Part shown: piece after piece, positions 1 through 12,440 of the stretch
Layout of the letters: every line of letters starts with the position of its first letter
Numbering within the stretch: position 1 is the first letter of the stretch
Source of the DNA: Nymphaea colorata
Taxonomy: Eukaryota; Streptophyta; Magnoliopsida; Nymphaeales; Nymphaeaceae
Reading direction: 5' to 3'
Length of the DNA stretch: 64,000 nt
Assembly (NCBI RefSeq): GCF_008831285.2
Contig: NW_022204507.1
Span: 558,001 to 622,000, forward strand
Notes under the pieces: generated by a model
Told to the model about the DNA's origin: nothing
Databases searched by the model: none
What the model saw: only the letters and a program-made list of their open reading frames with translations
Made by a program: the position numbers and the translations under genes

Positions 1-564
1 TTGGTAATCCTCTAAGAATTTGAAGAACAAGATCATCTTTATCAACAGGTTTGGATGCAATGGCTAGTCGATGAGCAATAGCTTTTGCTTTGTTTATACA
101 AACATCCATAGAACTAGACCACTTTTTAAATCTTGAAACTGTGATTTTAACTGCATTATTCGAGCCCTGGATTGAGCAGTATAGGATTGCTTAAGAGCAG
201 TCCAAACCTCTAGAGAGGTTTTTAAACCAATAATTTTGGCATGTGTTACTTCATATAGAGAGGACTTAATCCAACTCAAAAGTAACTCATCATTTCTCAG
301 CCATTCAATATATTATGGACTAATTTTAGTTGATCCACATCTAAACATTGGCGGAGCAGGTTTGCTTCCATCAATGTATCCCATAAGATCGAATGAGATG
401 GAGATTGAGGTGAATTGAGATTCCTAAATAAGATAAGTTTCAACATTTAACTTGATGGTGAGGAAATGTTGTAAATTGCTTGGATATTGAAAAGAAGAAG
501 CAAGAAAATTCATACATGTATCAGAGTTGACTCCTATATTTGATGATACTTCCTGATTTGCCAT
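1..564 (-). pseudogene. Copia-type retrotransposon gag, 5' part, degenerate
   Basis: This is the start of a Ty1/Copia gag reading frame that runs off the left edge of the window. The start was taken at the ATG on the minus strand at 564, just downstream of the tRNA-type primer binding site at 631-644. Translation shows the conserved plant Copia gag (UBN2-like) pattern, including WIKSSLYEVTHAKI and SLEVWTALKQSYTAQSRARI. One in-frame TAG lies near position 430, where related proteins have a tryptophan, and a frameshift follows near 110, after which the frame continues as DVCINKAKAIAHRLAIASKP. It is therefore a dead copy. Gag would have formed the virus-like particle of the element. Family assignment is secure; the subfamily is not. 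Confidence 0.85.
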
Positions 565-630
565 GAGAGTGAAAGGCCCCAACACAAGATGTAATCCTTA
601 GGATCTAGCAGCAGCACTAACAAGGACCAG

Positions 631-644
631 CGGCTCTCATACCA
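631..644 (-). other. Primer binding site of Copia element (tRNA-iMet type)
   Basis: On the minus strand the sequence TGGTATGAGAGCCG directly follows the LTR end. It matches the initiator-tRNA complement TGGTATCAGAGC with one mismatch in the first 12 bases. Its position between the LTR and gag fixes the orientation of the element. Confidence 0.75.
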
Positions 645-1038
645 TGTTAGAAATAAAAAATGAAGAAGTAATTAAAGGGACATGAATTTTTAAAGTGGTT
701 CAGTCAATAGGCCTATGTCCACTGCTCTAGCATTTCTTGCTTGCATGCCTTTGGTAGAGAGGTTCCTTTACATAGAAGAGATACATAAGGGGTCTGTAAT
801 TCCCAAGAGACATGACTTTTCATCTTTCAACAGACATGACTTTTCATCTCTCAAGAAACATGAATTTTCATTTCTTAAGTGACATGACTTTTCATTTCTC
901 AATAGACATGACTTTTCATCCCTCAAGATACATGACTTTCCATCTTTCAAGAGACATGACTTTTCATCCCTCAAGAGACATGACTTTTCATCTCGCAAGT
1001 AATTCACTTTGAGAGTCTTCTTGGTATTTCTGTTAACA
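645..1038 (-). repeat. Copia 5' LTR
   Basis: The LTR is bounded by TGTTAG at the left and TTAACA at the right. The ends are inverted relative to each other (TGTTAGAAAT at one end, ATTTCTGTTAACA at the other). It lies immediately next to the PBS, as a 5' LTR on the minus strand should. Its length of 394 bp is typical of Copia. It contains a 24-bp minisatellite. No second LTR is in the window because the element leaves the left edge. Confidence 0.65.
808..999. repeat. Minisatellite, 8 x 24 bp
   Basis: Eight head-to-tail 24-bp units with consensus AGACATGACTTTTCATC plus a variable CTTTCAAG-like tail fill exactly 192 bp. Units differ by one to four substitutions. The unit is a multiple of three, so the minus strand stays open and reads as an octapeptide repeat of the type LRDEKSCL. 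The open frame is a by-product of the unit length. Confidence 0.95.
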
Positions 1039-1519
1039 GAAGGGAGCATCTTATTTTATTTTTAAAAAGAAAAAGTGGTTCTTACGTTTTCATTTAAAGG
1101 GAAACCGAAGGACTTAGATGCTCCTTTTTTGAATGGTGGTACAATTGGAAATGGAAAATTTCAAAAGAAATCCATTATTTTATTCTTTTGTCTCTCTAAC
1201 TTTGCAATGTGAAGAAAAATGTGGTATTGATATTGAAAAGCAATGGGATCGGTTTTCAAAATTTCAAACGAAGTCCAATGTTTATTTTCGCTTATTACAA
1301 TAGAATACTTTTGTTGAGACATACTCATTACTCATGTGAAAATGTGACTTTGGAATTAAAATTATATAGATCAAAACTCTTTTAATACATGGGATATTTG
1401 ATATTTTATTTTGTTCATTTTGCCATGCTTAACATTAAAAAAGGCCACTAGGGGTGGCGCTATTGAGAGGAACAAAGTTTCTTGTATGGAAATCGTAGAA
1501 CTATGTAGGCTTTAATATT

Positions 1520-2965
1520 CAAGGGAATGGAATATGTTTTAGAAAAAAGACATGGTTAACCTTGGTGATGCATCTTCTGACAAAGAAAATGATTGTTACA
1601 AGAAATTTAAAAAGGATAACCATTTGGCTAAAGCAATTACATTGCATATATGGATAATGTCTTAATAAGAGTTTGTGATAACACTTCACCGGAAAAAGCA
1701 TGTTTGAAGTCATTGGTAAGTAATATGATATAACATCAGTCGTTCACCTTTCAATTCTTAGTATAACTATATAATTCATGGAAAATAAAAGAAAATGATA
1801 ATGTTGTTGATCACATTAACAAATTGTTAGTAATGACTAAATTGGGTTTGGCTAGATTAATGAAAATTTCTTCTCAAACTTATGAAAATTTCTACTATAT
1901 TAAATAGTTTGCCTGTATCTTAGAAAATTATAGTTATGGTCCTCTGACTTGGTTGCAAGGCATTAACTTTGACAGAATTCGCCATTCAATTAGCTATCGT
2001 ACAAGAACACATGAAAAAATAAATAAAAAATAAAATATTTCATTGCCAGAGATAGATAATACAGCTGTTAATCATGGGAAAACAAATTCCACCAATTTAA
2101 AGATGGTTCAATCAGTAAGTTGACAAATTAAGCAAAAAAAAAGTCCAATATTCTGAAAGCCACAAAAAATCACCTCTCATGTCCAATATTTCAAAGATGG
2201 AAAGCTTAGCCACTTCAAGAAATATTGTCAAAGATGCAACAACGACAAAATGAATGACAAGTGTGATGTAATCTGTGTGGCAATCAAGTGTTTAATTTGA
2301 TCATGATATTACTGGATGGTGGATTAACTATGGAGCTACTCAACATATAATGAGCAGCAAAGATGGAATGAATATTGAATATTTGTGGGAAATAACACTT
2401 GCTTTGATGTTGACAGCTATGTATATTTTAAATATAGTTCCATGTAAAACTGTCATTTCAGCAGGATTTTGGATTATGGACTGATAAAAATCATATTTAA
2501 GTTATTTCATAAATGGATTTCTATCTAGACCCATCAGGAGATAACTTTGATGATAAAACAACTTCATCAGATATTTAAAAGGATCTAAAAAATATAAATT
2601 TTGTCATCTAGATATGGACTTAATTAAAAGCAAAGATAATTAATTTGGAAGATTTAAATAACAATAATAGCACTCCCATAGATATTATTAGTCATGACTC
2701 TTATAAAGTAATTGACTATTATGTTTATTTGTCTGAAGAGTTATACCAGTCAATAGACATTTTGATGAGGATGTTAATTTGAATGAATCTACAGAATAGC
2801 TAAAAGCAATGGATGCAAAAGTTGAACCCATTGATAAGAATAATGTTTGGGAATTGACAAACCTACCTGATCAAAGGAAACATACGTGTGCATTGGGTTT
2901 TAGAAAGAGATATAAGTTTGATGGAAGCATGATAAATCTAAAGCCAGGTTAGTGGCTATAGAGTT
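1520..2965 (+). pseudogene. Degenerate Copia gag-pol remnant
   Basis: Short blocks in Copia order are recognisable across many stops and frameshifts. A gag-like block HINKLLVMTKLGL is near 1810. A cysteine-rich knuckle remnant KYCQRCNNDKMNDKCD is near 2220. A protease/pre-integrase block WWINYGATQHI is near 2315. A Copia reverse transcriptase start (VEPIDKNNVWELTNLPDQRK, then RKRYKFDG) spans about 2820-2940. Integrase is largely missing between the last two. It lies opposite to the neighbouring minus-strand Copia, so it is a different insertion. No function remains. Confidence 0.7.
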
Positions 2966-3259
2966 TTTGTAGTGTGTGGGGATAAACTATGTGAATACAT
3001 ACTTTCTCTAACACTCAGGCACACTCTACACTGGGCTCAAGCTTTTTTGTCTCGTACATCCTAACCTGCCTCCAAACAATTTTGGTTTTAGCTCCAAAAG
3101 GAATAGGAATCAGCGCACACTTTTTTATGACATTTGATTATAAACATACTTTTAATAGCAATTTTATCAAGGTATTGTCTGCAGACTTAGTCATTTGTTT
3201 TAGTGTATTCATGAATTGTTTATTAGTTTTAAATACTTATTCAAATTGTTGTTATGTAA

Positions 3260-3500
3260 ATGATGAATGATTTAATACACATGTTAATGTGGATGCATGT
3301 ACTGGCATGCTCGCTAGGGCATATTGGACAAAATAGAATGATTAGACTAGCTCAGGAGAGATTACTAGAATCCTTTACAAATATTGACGTGCTTGTCTGC
3401 AAACATTGTTTAGTAGGAAAAGCATTTCAAACACCATTTGGGAAAGTAGTTAGGATTTTCATTCTATTATACTTAATCGATTCTGACATATGTGGATCAA
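3260..3500 (+). pseudogene. Copia GAG_pre-integrase fragment
   Basis: The translation carries LGHIGQNRMIRLAQERLL followed by VCKHCLVGKAFQTPFGK. This is the H...C..C pre-integrase zinc-binding pattern of plant Copia polyproteins, normally preceded by LWHxRLGH. Here the reading frame is shifted just upstream of LGH. After a frameshift downstream, IDSDICG resembles the start of the integrase core. The fragment is isolated from the remnant ending near 2965. Confidence 0.7.
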
Positions 3501-3540
3501 TGAGTATTTGTTCGCATCCCCAATTCCTTTTTTGTTTTTG

Positions 3541-4969
3541 AAGTGCTCCAGAAAAATGAGGTTTTATTTCAAATGAGAGGAAAAGGGACTCGCCCGCCGG
3601 TACAAGGATCAACATTTGCCGACACCTTTACCAGGGGTAATCAATCCAAGGGCTATGCTTATCCTTCATGCATTTCATTTTGCCTTTAACATCTTTTTCA
3701 TTCTAAATGCAGTGTAGTGTTTGAGAAAAATTTTGAAAGTTTGATGTTTCAAACTTTTGTGCTTGAAGAATTACTTGAGAATGTAAAATATTTTGGCGAA
3801 AACTAGAATTGGAAAATCGTTATAAATATTATTTGAAAAGCTTAGGAAATCATTTTGAAGTCACTTTATTGTTACTTTAAGTAGGTTTGAGATTTTCTTA
3901 AATTCGGTTACTACCTATTTAGAGCTCCATCTTATCTTGCTTAAGTTCTTTGGAGTACTGCTTGTTATCGTAAGTGATATTAAGTGAGATTGAATGCATA
4001 AATGCATTGATCCTATATGGTTAGAAAAGTGTAAAGTATTCCTACCATAACATTCATCTAATAGCATTCCTACCATGACATACATCTAAGATTTTTGTAA
4101 TAAATATTTTTTGGATAAAAAGAGAAAAGTTTTTAAAAACGGAATGGGATTGTAGGCCATCATGCATGATTCCAATATTCGAAAAGAAAAATGTTCAAAA
4201 GAATGGAAAAGACATGATCACCAAAAAAATGTAGAGAATGAGAGAGAGAAATAGATCTCGAAAATCACAAAATCACAGATTTAAAAGAAAAAGAGATACA
4301 TATTCGTATGCATATTTATATATATACATATATATTTATATATGGATGTATAGATATGTAGATGAAAGCTTGTGAATAGGACAACTATTAGAGGGGAGTA
4401 TCTAGTGTGTATGTTTTTCTTTGTGGCTTTTGTAGCTTTTATATGTTGTATCCAGAAATGGAAAGAGCATTGCTTCATTTTCACTTATTCATTAATTTTT
4501 CATTTTATATGTGAGATGCTGTAGGTCAGAGGATCATGTTACGGCCAGCAAAGTTTCCTAAAAAAAGAGAAGGATGTTCTGATCACACTCTATCCAAATT
4601 GCATTATAGGGGGAATAAAAGAAACAGAACATATTGAGAAAATTAAGATGGATGGTGTACAAAGCTAAATGAATCTTCTTTCTGGGAACACATGCTTTCT
4701 TCGGATGAGTTGTGATGACAATGGCGTCAATTAATAGACAAACGATTATCAAAGGGATCAGCAACTTTACAAAGGACTGACAGGTGCTATTTTCTTAGAG
4801 ATGCTTATATACAATTTATAACTTGATGGTGGATGATTTTGAGATGTTTTAATCTTCACAACTACATTTGTAAGTTGTAAATAATTTTCTGATGACATTT
4901 TAAGACAACCTTCACAAGAAACGACATGTAATTTAACTCGCATATAGCCTAAAAGTCTGACTTGTTTTT
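3541..4969. other. AT-rich intergenic stretch, no gene seen
   Basis: No coding frame, RNA gene or structured repeat could be supported. There is a short TATA-type microsatellite at about 4318-4345. Small open frames here have no recognisable domains and the low-complexity composition of random AT-rich DNA. Confidence 0.6.
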
Positions 4970-6540
4970 TTGTTCGTTTTTCCTTCGATATTTTTGTTAA
5001 TCCAAAATCTGATGCATAGAGTATTCATCTCTCTCTCTCTCTCTCTCTCTCCCTCCCCCCTTCTCATTTTCTTCTTATTGCTCTCTCCCTCTCTCTCTCT
5101 CTCTCGCTCTAGGTGGTTCCTTCTCAGGGACTTGTTCTGCTCTCTCGCCTGCGACTCCCCCTCTCACTCGTGGAGACATCCACCAGGCTCCCCTCCTATG
5201 GTGCTTGTCCGGATAGTGTTGAGAAGCACTGAGATGAGGCATCCCGTCCCCGACCTCTCACGACGAACATTGGTCCCTCTCCCTCTCTCTCTTCTGCACT
5301 CCCTCCTCTCCTGCCCTTCAGTGTTGCCCATGGCTGCTGGCCAGGTTAATTGCCTCCTCCTCCAGCCGCTTCTTCTCCCGAACCCACTCTGCCTGCTTCA
5401 CTACCAGCTCCTTCCTTGGGCGGTTTGCTCCTCCTCCCTCTCGTTCCTCAACCGCTTCTGCTTGCAGCACTGTGTTTCCTACTTTTTGCTCTGTTGCGCC
5501 CTCTCCATGCTCGGCAACAGTTTGATGAAATGCTCGTTACAGCTTGTGCTATCCACTTCTTCTTTTGGCTTGTTTTCATGGTTGTCCAGTCCTCTTTCGG
5601 TGCCTTGCTCTCACGTCACGCTAAGTGGCGTCTCATTGGCTTGCGGGGCCATGCTGAGCTTAGGCTTTGAGAGGGTCCAAACGCAGCTGCTTGGCTTCAT
5701 TGTTTTTCTTGTCGGCCTTTTTGTTCTTGCCCGGGGTTTGTCTTATGGCCACCCTCCCTCCTCCTTTGCCTTTGCGATCACCACATGGAGCTTGGGTTGG
5801 TGGTCCCAGTCTTTGTGGGATCAGGCCGGGTAACCCCCTTCCCCTTAATTGTTTGTTTTGTCGTGCTGTAGTCAATTTTCTTTGCTCGCCTAAGGGGGTC
5901 CGTCAGGCTATGGCGTTGTCATTCAGTTGGCAGTCTACCATCTTCAATTGTGTTTTCGTCGGCTCGCTTCTGTTGCAAGATGCTCGCAGCGTCCTCCAGG
6001 CATTCCTACCACCCGCGCGCTATTTGTTTCTCCTTTTGCGGATGGGTGACTATTCCTTGCAGCCGAGGCTTCCCAAGGTGGTCTCCGTTGGTATTGGCGT
6101 GTGTTCTCATGGCTGCCTCCTTAAGTTCTTCTTCTACCGGTTCTGGTGGTTCTCGCCCGTCAGCCCACACTGAATCAATGCTTCCCTTAGCACTGGCTCC
6201 TACAAGCCTGCAGCATTTTCTTGGAGTATAGCTCAGGCGTGTTAGCAGTTGACATATATGCAGAAGGAAAGAAACGGGCGGCAAGTGTGATATAGCTCAC
6301 ATCTTTGAAGGTATGCTTCATGCAAATTACCTCATATGTCCGCAATGCTGTTTCTCAATCCCTTCATCCTGAACCTTGGAGGCAAAAGAAGGAAGAAAGC
6401 CATTTCTGCCTGCACCTCTAAGGCCTTGTTCCTAAGGCGACCAGCTTCTTTTGGCTGTTTCTCCACCTTATGGTCTGAAGGCAGGGGTAGAAGCAGATGT
6501 AGGACTGTTTCGTGCATATTTATATTTATGAAATAATTAC
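4970..6540. other. GC- and CT-rich patch with CT microsatellites
   Basis: Composition changes sharply to pyrimidine- and GC-rich on the plus strand, beginning with CT tracts at about 5028-5052 and 5086-5105. Several overlapping frames stay open because stop codons are rare in CT-rich DNA. The longest reads as Leu/Ser/Pro-rich low complexity with no domain. It resembles in texture, but not clearly in sequence, the 5' part of the Del/Tekay-like LTRs elsewhere in the window. It could be a decayed LTR or the leader of a lost gene. Confidence 0.4.
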
Positions 6541-8178
6541 ATAGTGTTTTGTTTGCCTAACGAGTCCTAAAGGTTCAAAATTTAAAGTATTACTGCACTT
6601 CAGCGAAGGAATTTTTGGAATTTAAAGAGGAAACATCTTCTCAGTTCATATGTACGTGTACATCTCCTGAGTTTCATTTTCCGTTGTTCCCTAGCAGAAG
6701 AAATTCGACTGCTCGCCACCAATTAGAGGCTTTTCATAAAAGATAATAAAGTTGCATCTTTGTGGACGTATCCATGGAGGCGGAGGTAAATCTATGGAGA
6801 AGCTTAATCATCATCAAAGAGGGGCCCGCAAGGTAAATTCTCATCATTTCTTGTAGTTCTAACACAGGCTCTTCTTTTTCTTTTCATCTGTTTTTGGTAA
6901 TTTGATAAGAGGTTGAAACCTCACACCCATTCCCTCATCCCTGGGTTCAAGGCTGTTGAATGCAGTAACAGATCTACATATACGCTGGCATGGGAAGTTG
7001 CCCATGCCAACAACAAAATTTTTATTTATTTTTACATAGATTTCTTACAATTATTTACTTATTTATATATGTTGTGCACCTTCAAAAATGAGAATTTCTA
7101 CAATAAGAGTGCCCCATACCCAAAAAATTCTGGCTCCACCACTGGATGAACTGTTCTTTCTTCTGTTTAAAATGAGTAGCTTTTCATCGATTGTGTTGCT
7201 TTCAGTAGGAGAAAATTATGAACATTTAACTGAGTTCTTATTAAGCGCAATTCTCGGTTTGGCTCCTGATGTTGAATTCTTCACCAAAAATTGACGACAT
7301 TCATTGTTAGGGTAGCCATTCCTTTTCTTGCAATTAATTAAATGTCAAAGAAAGGCAGGAATGGAGCACAGAACGCTAAGGCAATTGAATAAAATTACTC
7401 AAAATGTCAACCATTAATCGTATTGGGCACGGTTATGTCATTCACAAGAGAAAAATAAGCCAGCACAGTCAGTCTTCAAAATGAAATAGAAATGTATATA
7501 GCTTCCTTCTAATTAATGTTTTCATTTTTTCATTATCGTTGTTGCCACTTTTTTTTGCTAATTCTCTACTTTCTTTCATTCCAGTTGTACAAACAACCAC
7601 AGAATCACGGTCTTTCAATTGTTAATGGTTGTAAATGTCATGTTGTATTTTTCTTCTAAAATGTCCGTTCTTGCTTGTTTGGTAATGACTCTGTTTAGAA
7701 GAGCACTCTATTCTCCTAAAGAGAACAACTAATAAGAAAATGATCTTCTCCTAATTCATGGTAATTGAAAATATATGAATCCATACTGCCCTTTTCTTTC
7801 CAAATAAGCTCAAGCCAATCCTCGACGAATTGCTTGGGCCAAATTCAAGTTTTTAGAACTCGAGCCAAGTTTGAGCTTCACAGTATTTGGAAGTAATTGA
7901 GCCGGGTCTGATAGACAGCTTCACAGTTTAAGGCATATTTGGTCCAATTCAGACAATCTACCAAAAAAAAAAGAAAAAAAGAAAATCCATAGACATTGGC
8001 AAACCCTCAGCAGTCATAGGGGTTTGCAATGACATTAGAAAAGAAAATCTGTGCTTGTTGCCATAGGCGATAGTCACCACAAGAACACTCATTCTTGCCG
8101 ATGGTGGATTGTCCATCCAGACATTCAAAGTGATGTTTTTCCATCAATGTCTCACTAAGGAAGACGATGCTCACAGAG

Positions 8179-8179
<1 letters not shown>
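6541..8179. other. AT-rich intergenic stretch, no gene seen
   Basis: No coding or RNA feature could be supported. Around 6910-7150 there is a possible decayed mobile-element end, but no terminal repeats could be defined. Confidence 0.5.
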
Positions 8180-8254
<75 letters not shown>

Positions 8255-8280
8255 ATATATATAGAGAGAGAGAGAGGGAG
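8180..8280. repeat. Compound (AT)n-(GA)n microsatellite
   Basis: An almost pure AT dinucleotide run from about 8180 to 8263, interrupted once by ATGTATGT, passes directly into a GA run ending near 8280. The open frame across it on the minus strand is an Ile-Tyr repeat and not a gene. Confidence 0.95.
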
Positions 8281-10261
8281 AGAAAGGGAGAGAAATAGGG
8301 TACCTGAACGAATGCCCACCCTTAGGTAATACAAAACTCTACAATATACATTTTTTTTTTTTGCATCTGCCAACCATTCACCTCGAAAACGCCCTACACA
8401 TTTTTTAATTGCTGTTCACTGATCACCCACTTTGTTTTCTTTGACGTGGAAGAAAAGATGTAAATCTAAATGACTCCGCTACTTCAACATTCTCTGAGAG
8501 AGAGAGAGAGAGAGATTTGACAGGGGGAGAGAGTCAAAGTCTTTCGAAAAATAAACCTATACCTGAAAGTATGACTATAAACCTGCATTCACATCGAAGC
8601 CACCCTGCATTTTTTAGTGGTTCTTCATGCATTTTTTAATGGTTATCACTGATGACATCTGTCCAACCATTTTATATATTTTCTATCGGCATATATCTGT
8701 AATTTAATTTTGATTGTTTAGCTTTCTCGGCAATGCACATGCATTTAATTAGTCAGGTTTTAGAAATAATTGCTGAAAACCACTAGTTTCGATCAGATGG
8801 TTTTGTATGTCTATTGGTTGATCATTTTTTTTGTCCCATGGCATATTCCATCCGTCGACTTTTCTCCCACGTACCAAGTAAAAAAACTTTTACATATAAT
8901 CTTTTGTGTTTGGATCGTTCTCCAAGAGTGTCCTCTTAATTTCCTCCCTCAGAGGATTAATATTTCATATTCACAAGAATGCACATTTAAGTTGTTTGGG
9001 TGGCAAAACTCATTTTTTGAGGTCAAAAATGATTCTTCCTTATAAGACACTGTTTTGTAAGAGTTTGGATGATAAGAAGTGCAAGTTTTATGAAAAATTA
9101 TTTTTGGAAGAAAATATTTTAACCAAATTAATTAAAAACGAAAAACTGTTTTGATTCTATATCCAAACATACAAATCTGCTTTGCAAAACTAATTAAAAA
9201 ATAATTTTTAAAAAACTATTTTTCGCAAAACCTTTTTTTTGTAGTGGGCCATTAAAACACTAGCACATCTGGACTGAACGTACTGAAATATTTCTGCAAT
9301 CTTTCACAAAATTATAAAAAGTGGCTCGATTTTTGGCAAAATAGTTAATCACCAGTCAACTATTAAAAATGAAGAAACGTGCACTCAACTTTTGTGATGA
9401 AATTTCAATGAGTTGCTTCTGCATCGAAGTCACTAAAATTATAAGGAATAATTTACACAGTTGACCTTTTAATGAAAATTATCCATTGTAGTTGACCTTT
9501 TAATGAAAATTATCCATTTTATTTTTCTCTTCCTTTGTAGATAATTTAGATTGAGATGAGTAATTTTGTAAATTATCCCTTCATTTTAATGGCTACCGCT
9601 GCTCCAGCTTCTTAAACCCATCAATAAATAAGTCACCGATTTTCCATTGGGCCCATTCAGTGCCACGACAAATTCAATATTTGGTAGACAATGCCCTTGC
9701 AGTCCAGGATTTACCTTTTCCTCTTTAGGAATTAGGACTTCTCAAACACTTGAGCAGAAATGTCATACCCACGCCCACGCCCGCACTCTACCTTGTCAAT
9801 TATAGTCTGTAGATCCTTTGCGGCTTTGAAGGGTCAACTCAGCCGCACGGCACCGCCTCACTTTGGTGGGTGGGGAGGTCAGTGCAATAGACAACCTCAA
9901 ATCCGATGCAAACAATCAGTCGAAGGAACGGAGCTTAGAGCCGGCGGGCGCACTTACTCTAATGGTGTACCTTTTGGGAACAACGGCTTAAGCCATTAAG
10001 TGTAGTCGTTTTCCAGATGTTGCAGATGATAGTTGTTCTTATTTGACCCGAAGCCAATCGATCTAGCCACAAGCCAGTAGGAGAGAGCTCTAGCAGGCCT
10101 TGGAGGATCGAACCCACATATGTGGCAAAATACGGGGATGACTTGTGGCTAGGGGTGAAAGAATGTAGTTGGTTTTCCGCAAAATCTATTCCAAATGGGG
10201 TCTCGCTGAATCACAAAATACTGGATCCACAAGTAGATTAATATTATATGTTTAAAAGAGA
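8281..10261. other. AT-rich intergenic stretch, no gene seen
   Basis: No gene was recognised. A GA tract lies at about 8497-8514. A 27-bp block, TTGACCTTTTAATGAAAATT plus a short tail, occurs twice in tandem near 9459-9518. The open frame at 9760-9999 has no domain and no codon structure that I trust. Confidence 0.5.
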
Positions 10262-10269
10262 GGTCCACT

Positions 10270-10699
10270 TGGGGCTGCACAACAAGTTGAGCCAGCTCAA
10301 ACTCGATTCGATCAAACTCACTCATTGAAGCTCAACTGGAACTCGACTTATTTATAAACGAGTTGAGCTCGAGTTCAAATGTATGCTCGAAATGTTAAAC
10401 GAGTCGAATTCAAGTTGTAAAAACTCAACTTCGCTCGACTCTGCAATGAATATTGAATTGTAATGAGAAAAAAAAAATTGAACGAGTAAAAATTAAACGA
10501 GTTAGACAAGTTAAATGAAACATGACATGTTTAACATAAACAGTTAAGTGAGTCGAGTTTGAGCCCAATGTTGTATCATCGAGTCGAGCTCGAGCTTGCT
10601 TTGGAGCTCGAGTCGAGTTCGAGCTCGAGTTTTTTGAGCGAAGTCGAGCTTGGGATGACCCAACTAGAGCTTGACTTGACTCATGCATGTGCAGCCCTG
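10270..10699. mobile_element. hAT-type MITE rich in GAGCTCGAG motifs
   Basis: A 430-bp element is bounded by imperfect 12-bp terminal inverted repeats (TGGGGCTGCACA at the left; the right end reads CAGGGCTGCACA on the other strand). It is flanked by a perfect 8-bp duplication GGTCCACT at 10262-10269 and 10700-10707. An 8-bp duplication is the hallmark of hAT transposition. The interior is a dense array of GAGCTCGAG/ACTCGAGTCGAG motifs and has no transposase, so it is non-autonomous. Confidence 0.9.
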
Positions 10700-10707
10700 G
10701 GTCCACT

Positions 10708-12440
10708 ACATATTACAAATAACAAAACCCTATTCTTAGGTTTTGAGATGAAACCAAGCCCTGCTCTGCCAAAGCCAACAAAAAAGGAGAAAACTGGAAA
10801 ATCAACGGAATTTGGGAAATAGTTGCCTAATACACTGCGTCCAACTCATTAATCATATGTGCGTTGATATCAACTAATTTGAAAGTGATTTTTTTTTTGT
10901 ATTGTAGACAAAGTTAATCAAGATCAGAATATGCCTAAGGACAGATTGTGAACCAAACAGAAAAATATACACCATGTTCGAAAGACCAGAAAACCGGCTG
11001 TGCTATATATATATATTCGTTTCAACATGCATGATGGTCGATCGAGCAGAAAATTTCAACAACGTGTTACGATCTTCCCCAATTTTTTGAAAAATTATGA
11101 TAACTAATATTAAGAAAAATAACTTAGCAAATAGCAGAACTCAAATGTTCTTGCTGTTTTTCGTTTAACTCATTAATATTTCATTTGTGTTTTTCTAAAC
11201 AAAATCAATGATCGATCTCTCTCTCTCTCTTTCTCTCTTACCCCACGACCCCCCTACAAAAAAAAATACGAGCATCGTGCTCTTCTTCCTTTCACATATT
11301 TATACCCTTTATGTAGATAATCAATTTTTTTACATGCGTAAAAGAATATTTTCTGTTACAACAAAATCATGCATTCAACCTTCTACAGAATTTCTCATGC
11401 ATGGCAAGGAATACCACAATTCAATTTTACAGCTTTACAGTAGGTGTAAAAAAACAAAGTTAATATAACACAGCTTTAAGAATTCGTTTTCATTTTCCAT
11501 AACAGATCCCAAGAGGTCGGAGACCCTACTGTTCTTTCATTTGCTAAGTCATACTTTCTCCACTAAATCTTTTGAGAAGACAACAATGATGTTGATGATG
11601 GTGGAGTTGGCAACAACAAGCTCATGAGGAGGCCAGCGACACACTTTACCCCTTCTTCATATGCTCACCATCCCTGTTTCCGTAACCGAGAAGCGCTCTC
11701 TCTCTCTCATCTCTCTCTCTCTCTTCCCCCACGACCCCCCTAAAAAAAAAAAAAATCAATATTATCTGTTTGTTAATTGGTGCACTGTTTGGGATGTCCA
11801 CTGTACATGAGGATCCACCTTACCAGTAAATGTTGCCGTTGTCCCAAAGATATGCACAATGAGCTGGAATCAACAGATTAATTTGCACCATTTTGGGGAT
11901 TTTGTTCAGCCTTGTTAGCGACCGACACCCACCACTTTTATTAACGACTTTTCAAAATATTTTTATAAAAAACTTAACAACCTCAATATTAATTAGTTTT
12001 GAATAATTTACTGTGGAAGTTTAATATCCACCTAGGTGTTAATTTCCAATCCTGCTACAAATTAAATAAACTAAGCATGACAAATTGTTTTGTTTAGACA
12101 ACAAGGAAGAGATGCTTCTATATTCATTTGGGAAGAAATAAAAAGAATTAAGGGATGTACCGTTGTAGATGCATATTAATTATTAGTATATAGCTTATAT
12201 TCTTCCTTTAAGCACCAAATTAGTTATATAACTTCAGGAATTTCTAGACTTAAATATTGCTCTTTTATTATTATGGCACCATATTAGAGTAAAACTAGGT
12301 AAGTGATTTACAGGTTCTTACGTAACAGATTATGTGCTTTTCACAAGGATAAACAATAGGATATATAGCAAAATATTAACAAAAAAATTTACAAGTATTT
12401 GTCTCAATAGAAATAAACTCAGCAATATTTGCAATTATTT
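10708..12440. other. AT-rich intergenic stretch with a repeated CT/CCCACGACC module
   Basis: No gene was recognised. A CT tract followed by CCCCACGACCCCCCTA and an A-run occurs at about 11208-11265 and again at about 11697-11755, in the same orientation and about 490 bp apart. Confidence 0.5.

Noticed and set aside
808-1015. Minisatellite considered as a CRISPR-like array
   Set aside because: Units are contiguous without spacers and the context is a plant retrotransposon LTR.
4970-5833. 287-codon plus-strand open frame
   Set aside because: The translation is Leu/Ser/Pro low complexity from CT-rich DNA, overlapping frames are equally open, and no domain or gene structure is present.
9760-9999. 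79-codon plus-strand frame
   Set aside because: No domain and no conserved pattern could be recognised; the surrounding DNA shows no gene structure.
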